Positions 8,123-17,036 are shown, counted from the first letter of the stretch. The stretch is DNA of 64,000 bases from Rhizobium laguerreae (GCF_002008165.1 NZ_MRDM01000010.1:306541-370540); one strand, 5' to 3'. The notes: generated by a model not told the origin, from the letters alone. Translations and numbers: made by a program.

Positions 8123-9334
8123 ATGTCTGACCATCAAAAACCCGCCAGCCTGGACGGTCTGCGCATCCTCGATCTGTCGCGGATTCTCGCCGGACCGACC
8201 TGCACGCAGCTGCTCGCCGATCTCGGGGCCGATGTCATCAAGGTCGAGCGGCCTGATACTGGCGACGACACGCGCAGCTGGGGACCGCCCTTCGTGCCAG
8301 GTGCCGATGGCGGCGACAGTGATCTCAGCGCCTATTTCCTGTCCGCCAACCGCAACAAGCGATCGATAGCCATCGATCTCGCCAGCGATGAAGGTGTTGC
8401 GCTTGTCGAGCGGCTGGTGGCTATCTCGGACGTGGTGATCGAAAACTACAAGCCGGGCGATCTCGACCGGCGCGGACTGGGCTATGAGGATATTCGCAAG
8501 ATCAAACCGAATATCGTCTGGTGTGCGATTTCCGGCTTTGGTCAAACCGGACCCTATGCCGAGCGAACCGGCTATGATTTTCTCGTCCAGGCGATGGGCG
8601 GCATCATGAGCATCACGGGCGAAAGCGACACGGCCGGTGGCCGGCCCCTCAAGGTCGGCCTCGGTATCGCCGATGTCATGTGCGGCATGTATGCGACCGT
8701 CGGCATCCTCGCCGCTCTCCGCCATCGCGACCGCACGGGCGAAGGCCAGTATATCGATCTGGCGCTTTATGACGCGCAAGTTGCCTGGCTTATCAATGCC
8801 GCGACGAACCATCTGGTTTCGGGAAAGGTGCCAAATCGGATCGGCAACCGGCATCCCAACATCGCCCCCTACCAGACCTTCGCAACGGCTGCCGGTGAAA
8901 TCGCCATCGCAGTCGGAAACGATCAGCAGTTCGCCCGCTTCTGTACGGCGATCGGCTGTCCCGATCTGGCGGGCGACGAGCGGTTTCGCCGCAACCGTGA
9001 TCGCGTTGTCAATGTCGATGCATTGGACCGGCTTGTGAGCGAGGCTCTGCAAGCCGACACCGCCGAAAGCTGGGAGCAGCGCCTTGTCCATGCCGAAATC
9101 CCTGCAGGCCGGGTCGCCACGATCGACCAGGTCGTGACCAATCCGCATACCTTGGCGCGTGAAATGATCATGCCCATGGAAACAGTGGACGGACAAACCG
9201 TCCGCCTGCTCGGCAACCCGCTCAAAATGTCCGCAACCCCCGTTCGTTTCGATCGGGCGCCGCCGCATGTCGATCAGGATAAGGACGCCATCCTTCGCGA
9301 GCTCGCGATGCTCGAACTTACTCGCCGGACTTAA
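8123..9334 (+). CDS. CaiB/BaiF (class III) CoA-transferase
   Basis: A 403-residue cytoplasmic enzyme of the formyl-CoA transferase / CaiB family, which moves CoA between carboxylic acids through an aspartyl-CoA thioester. The N-terminal LDLSRILAGPTCTQLLADLG and IKVERPDTGDDTR blocks are diagnostic. The catalytic Asp is D184 in GIADVMCG, and the length is normal. It is the third gene of a cluster with a ThDP enzyme and an OpgC-like protein. Formyl/oxalyl-CoA is the textbook pairing with a ThDP decarboxylase, but many substrates are known, so specificity is left open. Confidence 0.92.
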   Translation: MSDHQKPASLDGLRILDLSRILAGPTCTQLLADLGADVIKVERPDTGDDTRSWGPPFVPGADGGDSDLSAYFLSANRNKRSIAIDLASDEGVALVERLVAISDVVIENYKPGDLDRRGLGYEDIRKIKPNIVWCAISGFGQTGPYAERTGYDFLVQAMGGIMSITGESDTAGGRPLKVGLGIADVMCGMYATVGILAALRHRDRTGEGQYIDLALYDAQVAWLINAATNHLVSGKVPNRIGNRHPNIAPYQTFATAAGEIAIAVGNDQQFARFCTAIGCPDLAGDERFRRNRDRVVNVDALDRLVSEALQADTAESWEQRLVHAEIPAGRVATIDQVVTNPHTLAREMIMPMETVDGQTVRLLGNPLKMSATPVRFDRAPPHVDQDKDAILRELAMLELTRRT

Positions 9335-9566
9335 AACTGTCGCTTGATCACGTCGTGCAAGTGGTTTTTGCCAAGGACGCCGGTATGAGTTGTCTTGCCG
9401 ATGACAAGGGCGACGTAACCGGCAAAGTTGAGGGCCAGAGTTTGATTGTCATCTTGTTTCTGACGCACTGCATTCGCAACCGCGCCGAGCCGGGCGGCAA
9501 TCAGACATTTTCCGGCGGCCTCTTTGCTCGGCTCGGCAGGCGTCGCCGTCGTCAACTTGAAAAGGG

Positions 9567-9592
9567 ACCTATCCGCAAACGAGCGGATAGGT
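9567..9592. terminator. Perfect 10-bp hairpin between convergent genes
   Basis: ACCTATCCGC (9567-9576) and GCGGATAGGT (9583-9592) form a perfect stem with a 6-base loop. On the minus strand it lies just after the YHS gene and is followed by CCCTTTTC, a weak T-tract. The 279 bases from 9335 to 9613 hold only this hairpin and a short minus-strand reading (TTG near 9559 to 9331) that I cannot support as a gene. Confidence 0.5.
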
Positions 9593-9613
9593 AATTCATG
9601 TCGGCATCGGGAT

Positions 9614-10072
9614 TTACGGATCAGGTTGTACCCTGACCTTATCCCAGTTTGCTTCGGCCTTTTTGATATACCCGCTGACGTCCTGCCTCCACGTCTTGAG
9701 GACGCTGTCATTGTAGTTGAGGTAGAGCTTGTTATCGACCACGGTAAAGGCTTGCGGTTCGGTCGACGCCTTGTGGCCCTGCGCCGTTCCAAAGGCGCAA
9801 TAGCCGCCATACTGCGGAGCAAAGTGCCCGGGGTTGGCGGCGAAAACATCGCGATGTGCGGCGGATGCAAAGTGAAACTTCGCCCCTCGGTAGGTTGCCG
9901 TGTATTTGTCCGACCCTTTCACAGGCTTGTGGTCGGTGAAATAGGCGACCGGATCATAGCCGTTTATGGCCACACCATTCGTCGTAAAAATCTCGGCGGC
10001 AAAGCCGACAGAGGCGAAGGAAAGGGTAAGAGCCGCTGCAAGTGGCAGAATGGGGCGTAATGAGATCGTCAT
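9614..10072 (-). CDS. Secreted YHS-domain protein
   Basis: A 152-residue protein with a Sec signal peptide (residues 1-25, cleavage after FAA) and a YHS-type domain. The domain shows NGYDPVAYFTDHKPVKG, AKFHFASAAHRDVFAANPGH and a YGGYCAFGTAQGHK segment. YHS domains are thought to bind metal, and periplasmic versions in proteobacteria lack a defined reaction. The ATG at 10072 has AAGGAT about 6 bases upstream. It stands alone, facing the CoA-transferase gene. Confidence 0.88.
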   Translation of the reverse strand: MTISLRPILPLAAALTLSFASVGFAAEIFTTNGVAINGYDPVAYFTDHKPVKGSDKYTATYRGAKFHFASAAHRDVFAANPGHFAPQYGGYCAFGTAQGHKASTEPQAFTVVDNKLYLNYNDSVLKTWRQDVSGYIKKAEANWDKVRVQPDP

Positions 10073-10256
10073 GGTGTTATCCTTCCGTTGAACGAACGCG
10101 ACCTGCCTTCTTCGTCACGGGCTGCGTAGACGTTACATCCAGGCTGTTCACACTTTTGTGTGGAGAGGGATAAACCGATTGCAGAACGAAGCGCAGGCCT
10201 TACGCGCCAGGGTTTGAAACAGTCTGCGCAACCTTTGCGACAATTCGAATGAGTGA

Positions 10257-10772
10257 TCACTGTCTCGTTCCCACGGCCAGAACCGCAGTCGAGCACAGCA
10301 CAACCCGGTTGTCCGCTGCAATCCGGTCGACCACCGTTAAGATCGCGCCATCCACCCGGCGACGTTCATTGTCATCGAGCGTGGCATAAGCACCCATGTA
10401 GCCGTGCAATTCCCGAACGTCGTCAAGATAGGACTGGCCAGCAGGCCCTTCCCAGACGACCTCGATCTCTTCGATCTCGAGCGCAGAGAGGTCCGGGTCC
10501 GCAAGCGTTGTGAACCCTTCGGGCGGCGCTGGCGGCGCCATATTCGGATAAACGGCACGAAGCGCTTCCGCCATAACAAGGAAGGGGCCACCGCCAGGCA
10601 GCTTGCGCCACGTCGCGACGCATGCTTTGCCGCCCGTCCGGGTCACGCGAACTTGTTCCGCAAGCCCTCGCCGCCAGTCAGGAAAGATGCTGGCGCCAAT
10701 CAGCGAGAAAGTCGCGTCAAAACCTTCATCCTCCAAGGCGAGCATCTGCCCGTCCAAGCCGTGACATGACAT
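10257..10772 (-). pseudogene. SAM methyltransferase fragment, N-terminus missing
   Basis: The 171 readable residues match only the C-terminal two thirds of a class I SAM-dependent methyltransferase: DGQMLALEDEGFDATFSLIG (motif II region), SIFPDWRRGL, and VRVTRTGGKACVATW (motif III region). The glycine-rich SAM-binding motif I and everything before it are absent. The frame stays open a few codons upstream and then meets the tail of the DoxX gene, so the 5' part appears deleted. Expression from the ATG at 10772 would not give a SAM-binding enzyme. It fits the generally decayed state of 10-14 kb. Confidence 0.65.
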
Positions 10773-10817
10773 GAGCCTGGGAACGTGAAGGGGAGAGTGT
10801 TGACGACCTTCGTGTCC

Positions 10818-11273
10818 TCAGTCGCGGTCGACAGGGATCTTGCTGGCCAGCGCCGCGTTCTGGTCGCGATGCGCCCAGGCTACCATCACGCTCAGCGCGA
10901 AGAGCACGATCGCGGGGACGGGCGAGCCCGGCAGCACGAAGAGATGGGTCAAGGTGGCGCCGACCATGATCGCGGCGAGCAGAAGCGCACCGAGCGAGGC
11001 CACAGCCGGGACGAGTAGCGCGGCCGCGCCGATCAACTCGAGTGTTCCGGTGAAATACCGAAACCACTGCCCGAGCCCGATCTGCTCGAAGTTCTGAACC
11101 AACATCGGCAGGCCGTAGAGGTTGGCGCTGCCGGCGGCGATGAAGGTCGCAGCAAGGAGAAGCTTGACGCTCCACAGTCCGATTTGACGCCAGCGCGGTG
11201 CGGGCTGCTCTGCCCGGGGGATCCAGGTTGATTCCGCCTCATTCTTTATCGTCGGCCTGTCTGAATTCTGCAT
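10818..11273 (-). CDS. DoxX-family membrane protein
   Basis: A 151-residue inner-membrane protein with a hydrophilic N-terminus of about 38 residues and four spans, typical of DoxX. It includes KLLLAATFIAAGSANLYG and a TGTLELIGAAALL segment. The role of DoxX proteins is ill-defined, often linked to redox stress. The ATG at 11273 is preceded by GAGGGAG at 7 bases, which decides it over the ATG at 11297. The truncated methyltransferase follows 45 bases downstream. Confidence 0.88.
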   Translation of the reverse strand: MQNSDRPTIKNEAESTWIPRAEQPAPRWRQIGLWSVKLLLAATFIAAGSANLYGLPMLVQNFEQIGLGQWFRYFTGTLELIGAAALLVPAVASLGALLLAAIMVGATLTHLFVLPGSPVPAIVLFALSVMVAWAHRDQNAALASKIPVDRD

Positions 11274-11338
11274 GGTAAACTCCCTCGTATGGAACAATCA
11301 ATTCTACGACTGCGTACGCATCTGGCTGAACATCAGGC

Positions 11339-11881
11339 TCATTGCGAACACATTGAGAGCGCCGCCTTCTCTTCCAGTTCCCGGATTTTGCGATCTTTCT
11401 CGGAAGCTTCCCTGATCATCTGCTCCATGCGGGCGTCAGGTGCGCGCGAGATCTCCCAGAAGGCCACGGTGAAAATCACAGGTACGGTGGCGGCATCTTT
11501 ATCGTCGGCAGCTAGCAAGTGATCTGACCGCTGCGATGCGACGCGTCCCCAAAGCTTGAGAGTGCATTCGGCGCCTGCATCGCAGCGGATGAAGGCTTCC
11601 ACCGCCGCTTCGCGTCGAACAACGGTTCGGCGAAACGCCGTGCTTTCGACGTGCGCGCGAAACGTGGATCCATCGATGACATGGGGAAGCATCGCAACAC
11701 TCGATACGGTCTCGAACACAATCCCGGGGCGTATCCGGGAATAATCGATCGCCAACTCCCGCTGCGCCTGAACCAGATGAGCAATGCTCGGAGTAATCGT
11801 CTGCCCCCAGACGGCCGCGCCCTCTCCGAAGTGATGAACGATATCATGGCCGATATTTGGACATGTAATTGACTGCAGCAT
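11339..11881 (-). CDS. Hypothetical protein, 180 aa
   Basis: A soluble protein without signal peptide or membrane span. The middle part looks like a beta-rich globular domain with two Cys (RCDAGAECTLKLWGRV), and the last 40 residues are charged and helical, probably a short coiled coil (REASEKDRKIRELEEKAA). I do not recognise the family. It lies 65 bases upstream of the DoxX gene on the same strand and may be cotranscribed. Confidence 0.5.
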   Translation of the reverse strand: MLQSITCPNIGHDIVHHFGEGAAVWGQTITPSIAHLVQAQRELAIDYSRIRPGIVFETVSSVAMLPHVIDGSTFRAHVESTAFRRTVVRREAAVEAFIRCDAGAECTLKLWGRVASQRSDHLLAADDKDAATVPVIFTVAFWEISRAPDARMEQMIREASEKDRKIRELEEKAALSMCSQ

Positions 11882-12012
11882 GAGGGTGTTCCTTTGTAAT
11901 CCTCGAACGATCCGTCAGCATCGCGTCGGACCAGGTTTGCGACCTTGCTGCCTGCTAATTCGTGGGAATGCAGGCGGTTGTTACAAAGGATCTTCTTTTT
12001 TTGCAGCCCGGC

Positions 12013-12834
12013 TCACTTGGGAAAACCCATCGCTGTCAGGCCAGCGTCGAGCATATCGGACCGGGCCTCGTGGCCACCGTTGTGGATGCACATGATACTG
12101 TCGCCCCGAATGCAGTCCGGTACATCGTCGCACTCGATGCTATCCAGCGTGACTTTCTTCGCAGCCTTCATGTCGCATTTGGCGCGCTCACGCAGAATGG
12201 CCAAGCTCTTGAGAGCATCGCCCTGATGGAATTCGGTGCCAATCGCCCGACCGGCGAGCGGAAATGTCTGATCCGCGGTCCCATGAAAATGTGCCATTGG
12301 AGGAAGATCGGCAACGCAGTCCTCCGGTTTTGGAAGAGGATTCCAGAACACGCCGGAGAAAGTCACCATCGCCGCGGTTTTCTCCCCCTGCTGGCAGGCG
12401 GTGTACCAAGCCATCGATGCGCCGATGGAAAAACCACTGATCACCGTCCGGTCCGGGGTAAAACCGTAACGTTGCCGCAGGTCATCAAAGACATTCGTGA
12501 TGAACGCCTTTTCATCGCGACCCTGGTTGGGACCGTGGGCAAAAGACCAACTCCCGTCGATGCCATCGACGGCTACATAGGCCAGATGATGCGCGAGCGT
12601 CATCTTGACCAGGGAGCGTTGCTGCATCTGCAACCTGGCGGAACTTTTGAAACCATGGAAATAGACAAAGACGCCGCGAATGTCGCCATCTTGCGGCAAC
12701 TCGATCCGATAGTTTCCGTCCTTGAGCGTGCAAGCAGTCTGCACTCCGCAGAGCATTGCGGAAGAAACAGTAAGAGGCATGACGGCGATGAGGAGGAGAG
12801 GAGCGAGTGGGCATGTGCGCATGAAGGGTATCAC
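12013..12834 (-). CDS. Secreted alpha/beta-hydrolase, esterase/PHB-depolymerase-like
   Basis: A 273-residue protein with an N-terminal signal peptide of about 26 residues and an alpha/beta-hydrolase fold. FVYFHGFKSSA is the oxyanion-hole region, GFSIGASMAWY carries the nucleophile Ser (GFSIG elbow), and AHFHGTADQTFPLAGR carries the Asp region. A C-terminal HNGGHEARSDML supplies the catalytic His. Several Cys suggest disulfides in the periplasm. Feruloyl esterase or polyhydroxybutyrate depolymerase relatives are plausible. The ATG at 12822 is a possible alternative start. It is monocistronic. Confidence 0.8.
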   Translation of the reverse strand: MIPFMRTCPLAPLLLIAVMPLTVSSAMLCGVQTACTLKDGNYRIELPQDGDIRGVFVYFHGFKSSARLQMQQRSLVKMTLAHHLAYVAVDGIDGSWSFAHGPNQGRDEKAFITNVFDDLRQRYGFTPDRTVISGFSIGASMAWYTACQQGEKTAAMVTFSGVFWNPLPKPEDCVADLPPMAHFHGTADQTFPLAGRAIGTEFHQGDALKSLAILRERAKCDMKAAKKVTLDSIECDDVPDCIRGDSIMCIHNGGHEARSDMLDAGLTAMGFPK

Positions 12835-13320
12835 CGGTGTTTATAATGAGAAGTCTGCCAGAGTCCTGGTGGGTGGTGAGCAGTTTGCGCAAGGCATATT
12901 GCAATAGCGTGCGAGCGCAGCAGACGGGGTCACGTCTGGGAATTTTTTTTGGACGTTGCCGGAAGGGAAATACGCTCCTTTTTGCATAGGGGAGTAAGGA
13001 CGCTTCGACCTGTCCTGTGGGCGAGCGCAGCGAGATTGGTGCCCATAAGTTATTCCTTCAAGTTGCGGTGAATCTGCGCACGGCCCAAAAAGGTTCCGGC
13101 CCCCCGGTGATCGGGAAGGAGGTAGGAAGACCGAGTCACAGCAGATATTTCGCACTCGGGTCTCTGATTGTTACATCGGACCGTAAAAATAATGAGGACG
13201 TTCGGGCGGAATTTTGGTCGATGGGCTGAACGGCGACGCCGCGGCCATGCGGTATCGTCGCGTTCGCTCGTTCCTATCGACGCATGCGCTGCTCTGACAA
13301 CCATATCGAAAATCTGGTGC
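12835..13320. other. Non-coding stretch with no supportable gene
   Basis: About 490 bases upstream of the esterase-like gene. Short open readings on both strands have no protein-like composition. The left end presumably contains the promoter of the leftward gene. I see nothing else here. Confidence 0.5.
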
Positions 13321-13479
13321 AACCTGCGCTTCTGCCTTGGCGACGTCCTCCAATCCCTGATGCACGGCATCCTCATGCAGGGAGGGGCCGGCGCAAACCA
13401 ACGTGAGCTTGAGGCGTTGGTTGAAAGCAGCTTGGCTATGTGGACCGCATCCGCTCAATTACCGGTCAGTAAAGATTAG
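13321..13479 (+). pseudogene. TetR-family regulator, C-terminal remnant
   Basis: About 52 codons read like the last helices of a TetR C-terminal domain: DVLQSLMHGILMQGGAGANQ followed by RELEALVESSLAMW and a stop. The N-terminal helix-turn-helix and the rest of the ligand domain are missing; upstream codons in frame are not protein-like. Two TetR-type operator sequences overlap and follow the stop (13460-13515). The likely history is loss of most of a regulator and its target gene. The family assignment rests on a short segment. Confidence 0.45.
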
Positions 13480-13515
13480 GCAAAGCTAATTTTCAAAGAT
13501 CTTTACCGATCGGTA
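13460..13515. promoter_or_regulatory. Two TetR-operator-like palindromes in inverted array
   Basis: Seventeen bases at 13460-13476 (TACCGGTCAGTAAAGAT) and 13499-13515 (ATCTTTACCGATCGGTA) are inverted copies matching at 15 of 17 positions, with 22 bases between. Each has the look of TetR-family operators (TTTACnGACCGGT type), and ACCGATCGGT is itself a perfect palindrome. They overlap the end of the TetR remnant, and no controlled gene remains beside them. Confidence 0.5.
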
Positions 13516-13695
13516 TGGCGATCTTCTCTCGGGCGTGCCGTGGTTGGATGTCCTAGACGACGCCTGCCCCTTGAGACCGCCCGTCCGATTTGCACGCTAT
13601 GATGCGATATTCCCGCACGCAGCGCTGTGGGGCCTTCCATCTTCCTCGACCTATTGCTTTCTATCTCGGGCCCCCCGAGCAGCAGGAGGCAAAGC

Positions 13696-14436
13696 ATGGC
13701 CAAGGCAAATGCCGACGATGCACTACGCCGGACTATACGGCGCCATCAGTTGCGCGAGATGATCCCACTCGCTGACAGCACCATCTACGAAATGGAGCAG
13801 CGTGGTGAATTTCCGCGCCGTTTTGCACTATCGCCTAGATGCATCGTCTGGGACTTAGCTGAAGTTGAGGCCTGGCTGCTGGCGCGCCGCGCCGACGCGC
13901 TCAGCAGCCGGACGTTTCAAAGCGTAAAACGCGGCCAGTCAAAGGGCGGGATCAAGCTCCATCAAAGGCATAGCCGGCGGCAAGAGCCCGGGTGTGTGTG
14001 TACGTCCCGCCACCCACGCGTCAATGATGTCCGATTATTCCCACTCGATCGTACCGGGCGGCTTCGACGTAACATCGTAGACCACGCGGTTGATGCCGCG
14101 CACCTCGTTGATGATGCGGGTCGCGGCGCGGCCGAGGAATTCCATGTCGTAGTGGTAGAAGTCCGCCGTCATGCCGTCGACGGAGGTGACAGCGCGCAGC
14201 GCGCAGACGAATTCGTAGGTGCGGCCATCACCCATGACGCCGACGGTCTGGACGGGCAGCAGCACGGCGAAGGCCTGCCAGATGGCGTCGTAAAGGCCGG
14301 CCTTGCGGATTTCGTCGAGATAGATCGCATCGGCCTCGCGCAGGATCTCCAGCTTTTCGCGGGTGATGCCGCCGGGGCAGCGGATCGCAAGGCCGGGGCC
14401 GGGGAAGGGGTGGCGGCCGATGAAGCTGTCGGGTAG
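13696..14436 (+). CDS. AlpA-type DNA-binding regulator of a phage/island remnant
   Basis: The first 70 or so residues form an AlpA-like winged-helix domain: [20 protein letters not shown], then [18 protein letters not shown] and [14 protein letters not shown]. These proteins regulate excision or integrase expression in prophages and islands. AGGAGG lies 6 bases before the ATG at 13696. The frame stays open well into the opposite strand of guaA (from 14035), giving 246 residues, so the gene probably lost its own end and everything past about residue 95 is unlikely to be original. No integrase remains nearby. The position against the 3' end of guaA suggests an integrated-element remnant. Confidence 0.6.
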   Translation: MAKANADDALRRTIRRHQLREMIPLADSTIYEMEQRGEFPRRFALSPRCIVWDLAEVEAWLLARRADALSSRTFQSVKRGQSKGGIKLHQRHSRRQEPGCVCTSRHPRVNDVRLFPLDRTGRLRRNIVDHAVDAAHLVDDAGRGAAEEFHVVVVEVRRHAVDGGDSAQRADEFVGAAITHDADGLDGQQHGEGLPDGVVKAGLADFVEIDRIGLAQDLQLFAGDAAGAADRKAGAGEGVAADEAVG

Positions 14437-15597
14437 GCCGAGTTCGCGGCCGAGCGCGCGCACTTCGTCCTTGAAGAGCTCGCGCAAGGGTTCCACGAGC
14501 TGCATCTTCATGCGCTCCGGCAGACCGCCGACATTGTGGTGCGATTTGATCGTCACCGACGGGCCGCCGGTGAAGGAAACGCTCTCGATCACGTCGGGAT
14601 AGAGCGTGCCCTGGCCGAGGAAGTCGGCGCCGCCGAGCTTTTTTGCCTCTTCCTCGAAGGTCTCGATGAACAGCCGGCCGATGATCTTGCGCTTGGTTTC
14701 CGGGTCGCTGACGCCCTCGAGTTCGCCGATGAAACGATCGGCGGCATCGACGTGCAGCAGATGCAGATTGTAGTGCTCGCGGAACATGGCGACGACGCCG
14801 GCCGCCTCGTCCTTGCGCATCAACCCGTGGTCGACGAGGATGCAGGTCAGCTGGTCGCCGACGGCTTCGTGGATCAGGAGGGCTGCGACGGAGCTGTCGA
14901 CGCCGCCCGAAAGCGCGCAGATGACGCGTTTGTCGCCCACCTGCGCACGGATCTGCTCGACCGCCTTCTGGCGATAGGCCGACATCGACCAGTCGCCCTT
15001 GATGCCGGCAATGTTGTGAATGAAATTGCCGATCAGCTTGGCGCCGTCAGGCGTATGCACGACTTCCGGGTGGAACTGCACGCCGTAATATTTGCGCTTC
15101 TCGTCAGCGATGAAGGCATAGGGCGCGTTGGAGGAGGTGGCGACCACCTCGAAACCATCCGGCAGCGCGGTGACGCGGTCGCCATGGCTCATCCAGACCT
15201 GATGGCGCGAGCCGGAGGACCAGAGGCCCTCGAACAGCTGGCAGTCCCTGTCGACATCGAGGAAGGCGCGGCCGAATTCGCGATGATGGCCGCTCTCGAC
15301 CTTGCCGCCGAGCTGCATGCACATCGTCTGCTGGCCGTAGCAGATGCCGAACACCGGCAGGCCGCTGTCGAAGATGATCTGAGGCGCTCGCGGCGATCCC
15401 TCGTCCACCGTGGAAGCCGGGCTGCCGGACAGGATCACGGCCTTCGGCTGCAGGCGGTGGAAGCCTTCTTCGGCCGATTGGAAGGGGACGATCTCGCAAT
15501 AGACGCCGGCCTCGCGCACGCGTCGTGCGATGAGCTGGGTCACCTGGCTGCCGAAATCGACGATGAGAACGGAGTCGGGATGTGCTGTCTGGGTCAT
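14035..15597 (-). CDS. guaA: GMP synthase (glutamine-hydrolysing)
   Basis: A 520-residue cytoplasmic enzyme converting XMP to GMP with glutamine and ATP, the last step of de novo guanine nucleotide synthesis. The N-terminal class I amidotransferase domain has the nucleophile Cys in GICYGQQ and the His/Glu pair in VQFHPEV. The ATP pyrophosphatase domain has the P-loop SGGVDSS. The C-terminal dimerisation domain ends in the conserved PPGTIEWE. Full length and intact. The 3' end faces the AlpA-type gene; guaA 3' ends are known integration targets of genomic islands. Confidence 0.98.
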   Translation of the reverse strand: MTQTAHPDSVLIVDFGSQVTQLIARRVREAGVYCEIVPFQSAEEGFHRLQPKAVILSGSPASTVDEGSPRAPQIIFDSGLPVFGICYGQQTMCMQLGGKVESGHHREFGRAFLDVDRDCQLFEGLWSSGSRHQVWMSHGDRVTALPDGFEVVATSSNAPYAFIADEKRKYYGVQFHPEVVHTPDGAKLIGNFIHNIAGIKGDWSMSAYRQKAVEQIRAQVGDKRVICALSGGVDSSVAALLIHEAVGDQLTCILVDHGLMRKDEAAGVVAMFREHYNLHLLHVDAADRFIGELEGVSDPETKRKIIGRLFIETFEEEAKKLGGADFLGQGTLYPDVIESVSFTGGPSVTIKSHHNVGGLPERMKMQLVEPLRELFKDEVRALGRELGLPDSFIGRHPFPGPGLAIRCPGGITREKLEILREADAIYLDEIRKAGLYDAIWQAFAVLLPVQTVGVMGDGRTYEFVCALRAVTSVDGMTADFYHYDMEFLGRAATRIINEVRGINRVVYDVTSKPPGTIEWE

Positions 15598-15852
15598 GGC
15601 GAGGCTTTAATGAAAAGCGCTTCGCCTGGCAATCCGGGAAATCGAAGGCATCGGGTTTTTATTGTTCCAATTGTCCCGACCCCACCAACCTGTCACCTGC
15701 CATTCAAAAACGGTTATCGGACGCTTCCAAAAGCAAAAAATTCACAAGTAGGATGGGTTTGCGGTTTACTTGAACCAGAATTGCGCGGAATATTAGCAAA
15801 TGGGAGGATAAGCCTTCGGCCCACTCTCGATACATTGCGCCGGAACGGCTTT

Positions 15853-15874
15853 CCTCCCTTGGTTTCAAGGGAGG
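15853..15874 (+). promoter_or_regulatory. Hairpin sequestering the Shine-Dalgarno of the sugar-binding-protein gene
   Basis: CCTCCCTTG (15853-15861) pairs perfectly with CAAGGGAGG (15866-15874) around a GTTT loop. The right arm contains the whole GGGAGG ribosome binding site of the ATG at 15882. In mRNA this stem would block initiation unless opened by temperature, a protein, a ligand or a competing fold. The arrangement is read directly from the sequence; its use as a switch is inference. Confidence 0.6.
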
Positions 15875-15881
15875 ACCAATC

Positions 15882-16964
15882 ATGAGGCGGGTATTGTTCT
15901 ACGCGGCATCGGCCGCGATACTGTCGCTCGGTGTCTCGCATGCATTTGCGCAGTCGGGCGGCGTCGAGAAAGCGGTTGGCGGCTATAACTTCGAGGAAGC
16001 GGCAAAAGAGGCCCCCGGCACGAAGGATTTCCATTCGGCTGACGGTCATTTGACCTTCGCGATCGTGACGCACACGGCAGGCAATGGCTTCTTTGACCCT
16101 GTCTATGTCGGCGCGACCGTCGCCGGCAATATGATCGGTGCCAAGATATTGCTGCTCGGTTCGGAATCGCCGGTGGACGACCCCGCCCGCGAGATCGAGA
16201 TCCTGAACCAGATCGTTCAGGACCCGACGATCGACGGCATCATCATGACGACGCCGCAGGTCGGTGCCTATAACGACATCGTCAAGGCTGCCGAGGCGGC
16301 CGGCATCCCGATCGCGACGACCAACTCGTTCGACGGCACCATACTGCACCGGAGCGCGATCAGCCATACCGGCCAGGACGCGTCGGCCGCGGCAATCGGC
16401 GGCGAGGCGCTCGCGACTTGCGTGCTGGCCAGCGGCGCGACCAGCGGCTCGATCGTGCTGCCGTCCTCCACCGCGATGGGCAACATCGAGGTGAACAACC
16501 GAGTCACCGCCGCCTTCAATGCCATCGTCAAGACGTTGAAGGACGCCGGCAAGCTCGATGCCTTCAAGGTTGACGCCGGTCCGGAGAACGTCGGCATCGA
16601 CACGAACCCGAACGACCCTGTCAACGCACTTGTTTCGCTCTTCGAGTCCCGTGGAGACGTGGTCGGCGCCTTCACAGCCAACAACGTCTTTACGCCGCCG
16701 CTCGTCAAGGCGGTTGCCCAGATGGGGCGGACAGGCAAGTTGTGCGCTTATGGTTTCGATCTCGGCCCGGCGCAGCAGGAAGGCATCGCAGCGGGGAACC
16801 TGACCGGCTCGCTCGGCCAGCAGCCCTTCCTGCAGGGCTTCTGGCCCGTCATGCAGCTTTATCTGCAGATCGATCGCGGTATCGCGGCTGCCAATCTCGA
16901 CACGCGTGCCCAGCTTGTGACGAAGGAAACGGTCGCCAACGTCGGCAAGCGCTTCGAGAACTGA
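15882..16964 (+). CDS. Sugar ABC transporter periplasmic substrate-binding protein
   Basis: A 360-residue periplasmic binding protein of the ribose/xylose (type 1) class. A Sec signal peptide ends near residue 23 (HAFA/Q). Sugar-binding-fold hallmarks include LTFAIVTHTAGNGFFDPVYV and DGIIMTTPQVGAYNDIVKAA, then AGIPIATTNS. It would deliver a sugar or polyol to the fused permease and ATPase downstream. The ATG follows GGGAGGACC, which sits in a strong hairpin. A hairpin and three direct repeats in the 116-base gap to the permease may set the relative amounts. The substrate is unknown. Confidence 0.93.
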   Translation: MRRVLFYAASAAILSLGVSHAFAQSGGVEKAVGGYNFEEAAKEAPGTKDFHSADGHLTFAIVTHTAGNGFFDPVYVGATVAGNMIGAKILLLGSESPVDDPAREIEILNQIVQDPTIDGIIMTTPQVGAYNDIVKAAEAAGIPIATTNSFDGTILHRSAISHTGQDASAAAIGGEALATCVLASGATSGSIVLPSSTAMGNIEVNNRVTAAFNAIVKTLKDAGKLDAFKVDAGPENVGIDTNPNDPVNALVSLFESRGDVVGAFTANNVFTPPLVKAVAQMGRTGKLCAYGFDLGPAQQEGIAAGNLTGSLGQQPFLQGFWPVMQLYLQIDRGIAAANLDTRAQLVTKETVANVGKRFEN

Positions 16965-16990
16965 CTGCCGTTCGAAACGTCTGAAATCAA

Positions 16991-17016
16991 GGCGGGAGGG
17001 TGCGAGCCATCCCGCC
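16991..17016 (+). promoter_or_regulatory. Intercistronic hairpin between binding protein and permease
   Basis: GGCGGGA (16991-16997) and TCCCGCC (17010-17016) form a 7-bp GC stem 26 bases after the binding-protein stop. Such stems commonly protect the 3' end of abundant binding-protein mRNA and lower downstream expression. No T-tract follows, so it is probably not a full terminator. Confidence 0.5.
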
Positions 17017-17036
17017 ACGCGAAGGCAAGCATCGGT

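Noticed and set aside
9331..9559. Possible small minus-strand gene between the CoA-transferase and YHS genes
   Set aside because: No convincing start or ribosome site; composition only mildly protein-like. Could be revisited if conserved in relatives.
13750..13775. Second copy of the guaA end as an island attachment site
   Set aside because: Only eight bases (CCCACTCG) match the guaA 3' end, and they lie in the conserved AlpA coding region; coincidence.
14536..15885. 449-codon plus-strand frame opposite guaA
   Set aside because: Antisense shadow of guaA; no family resemblance.
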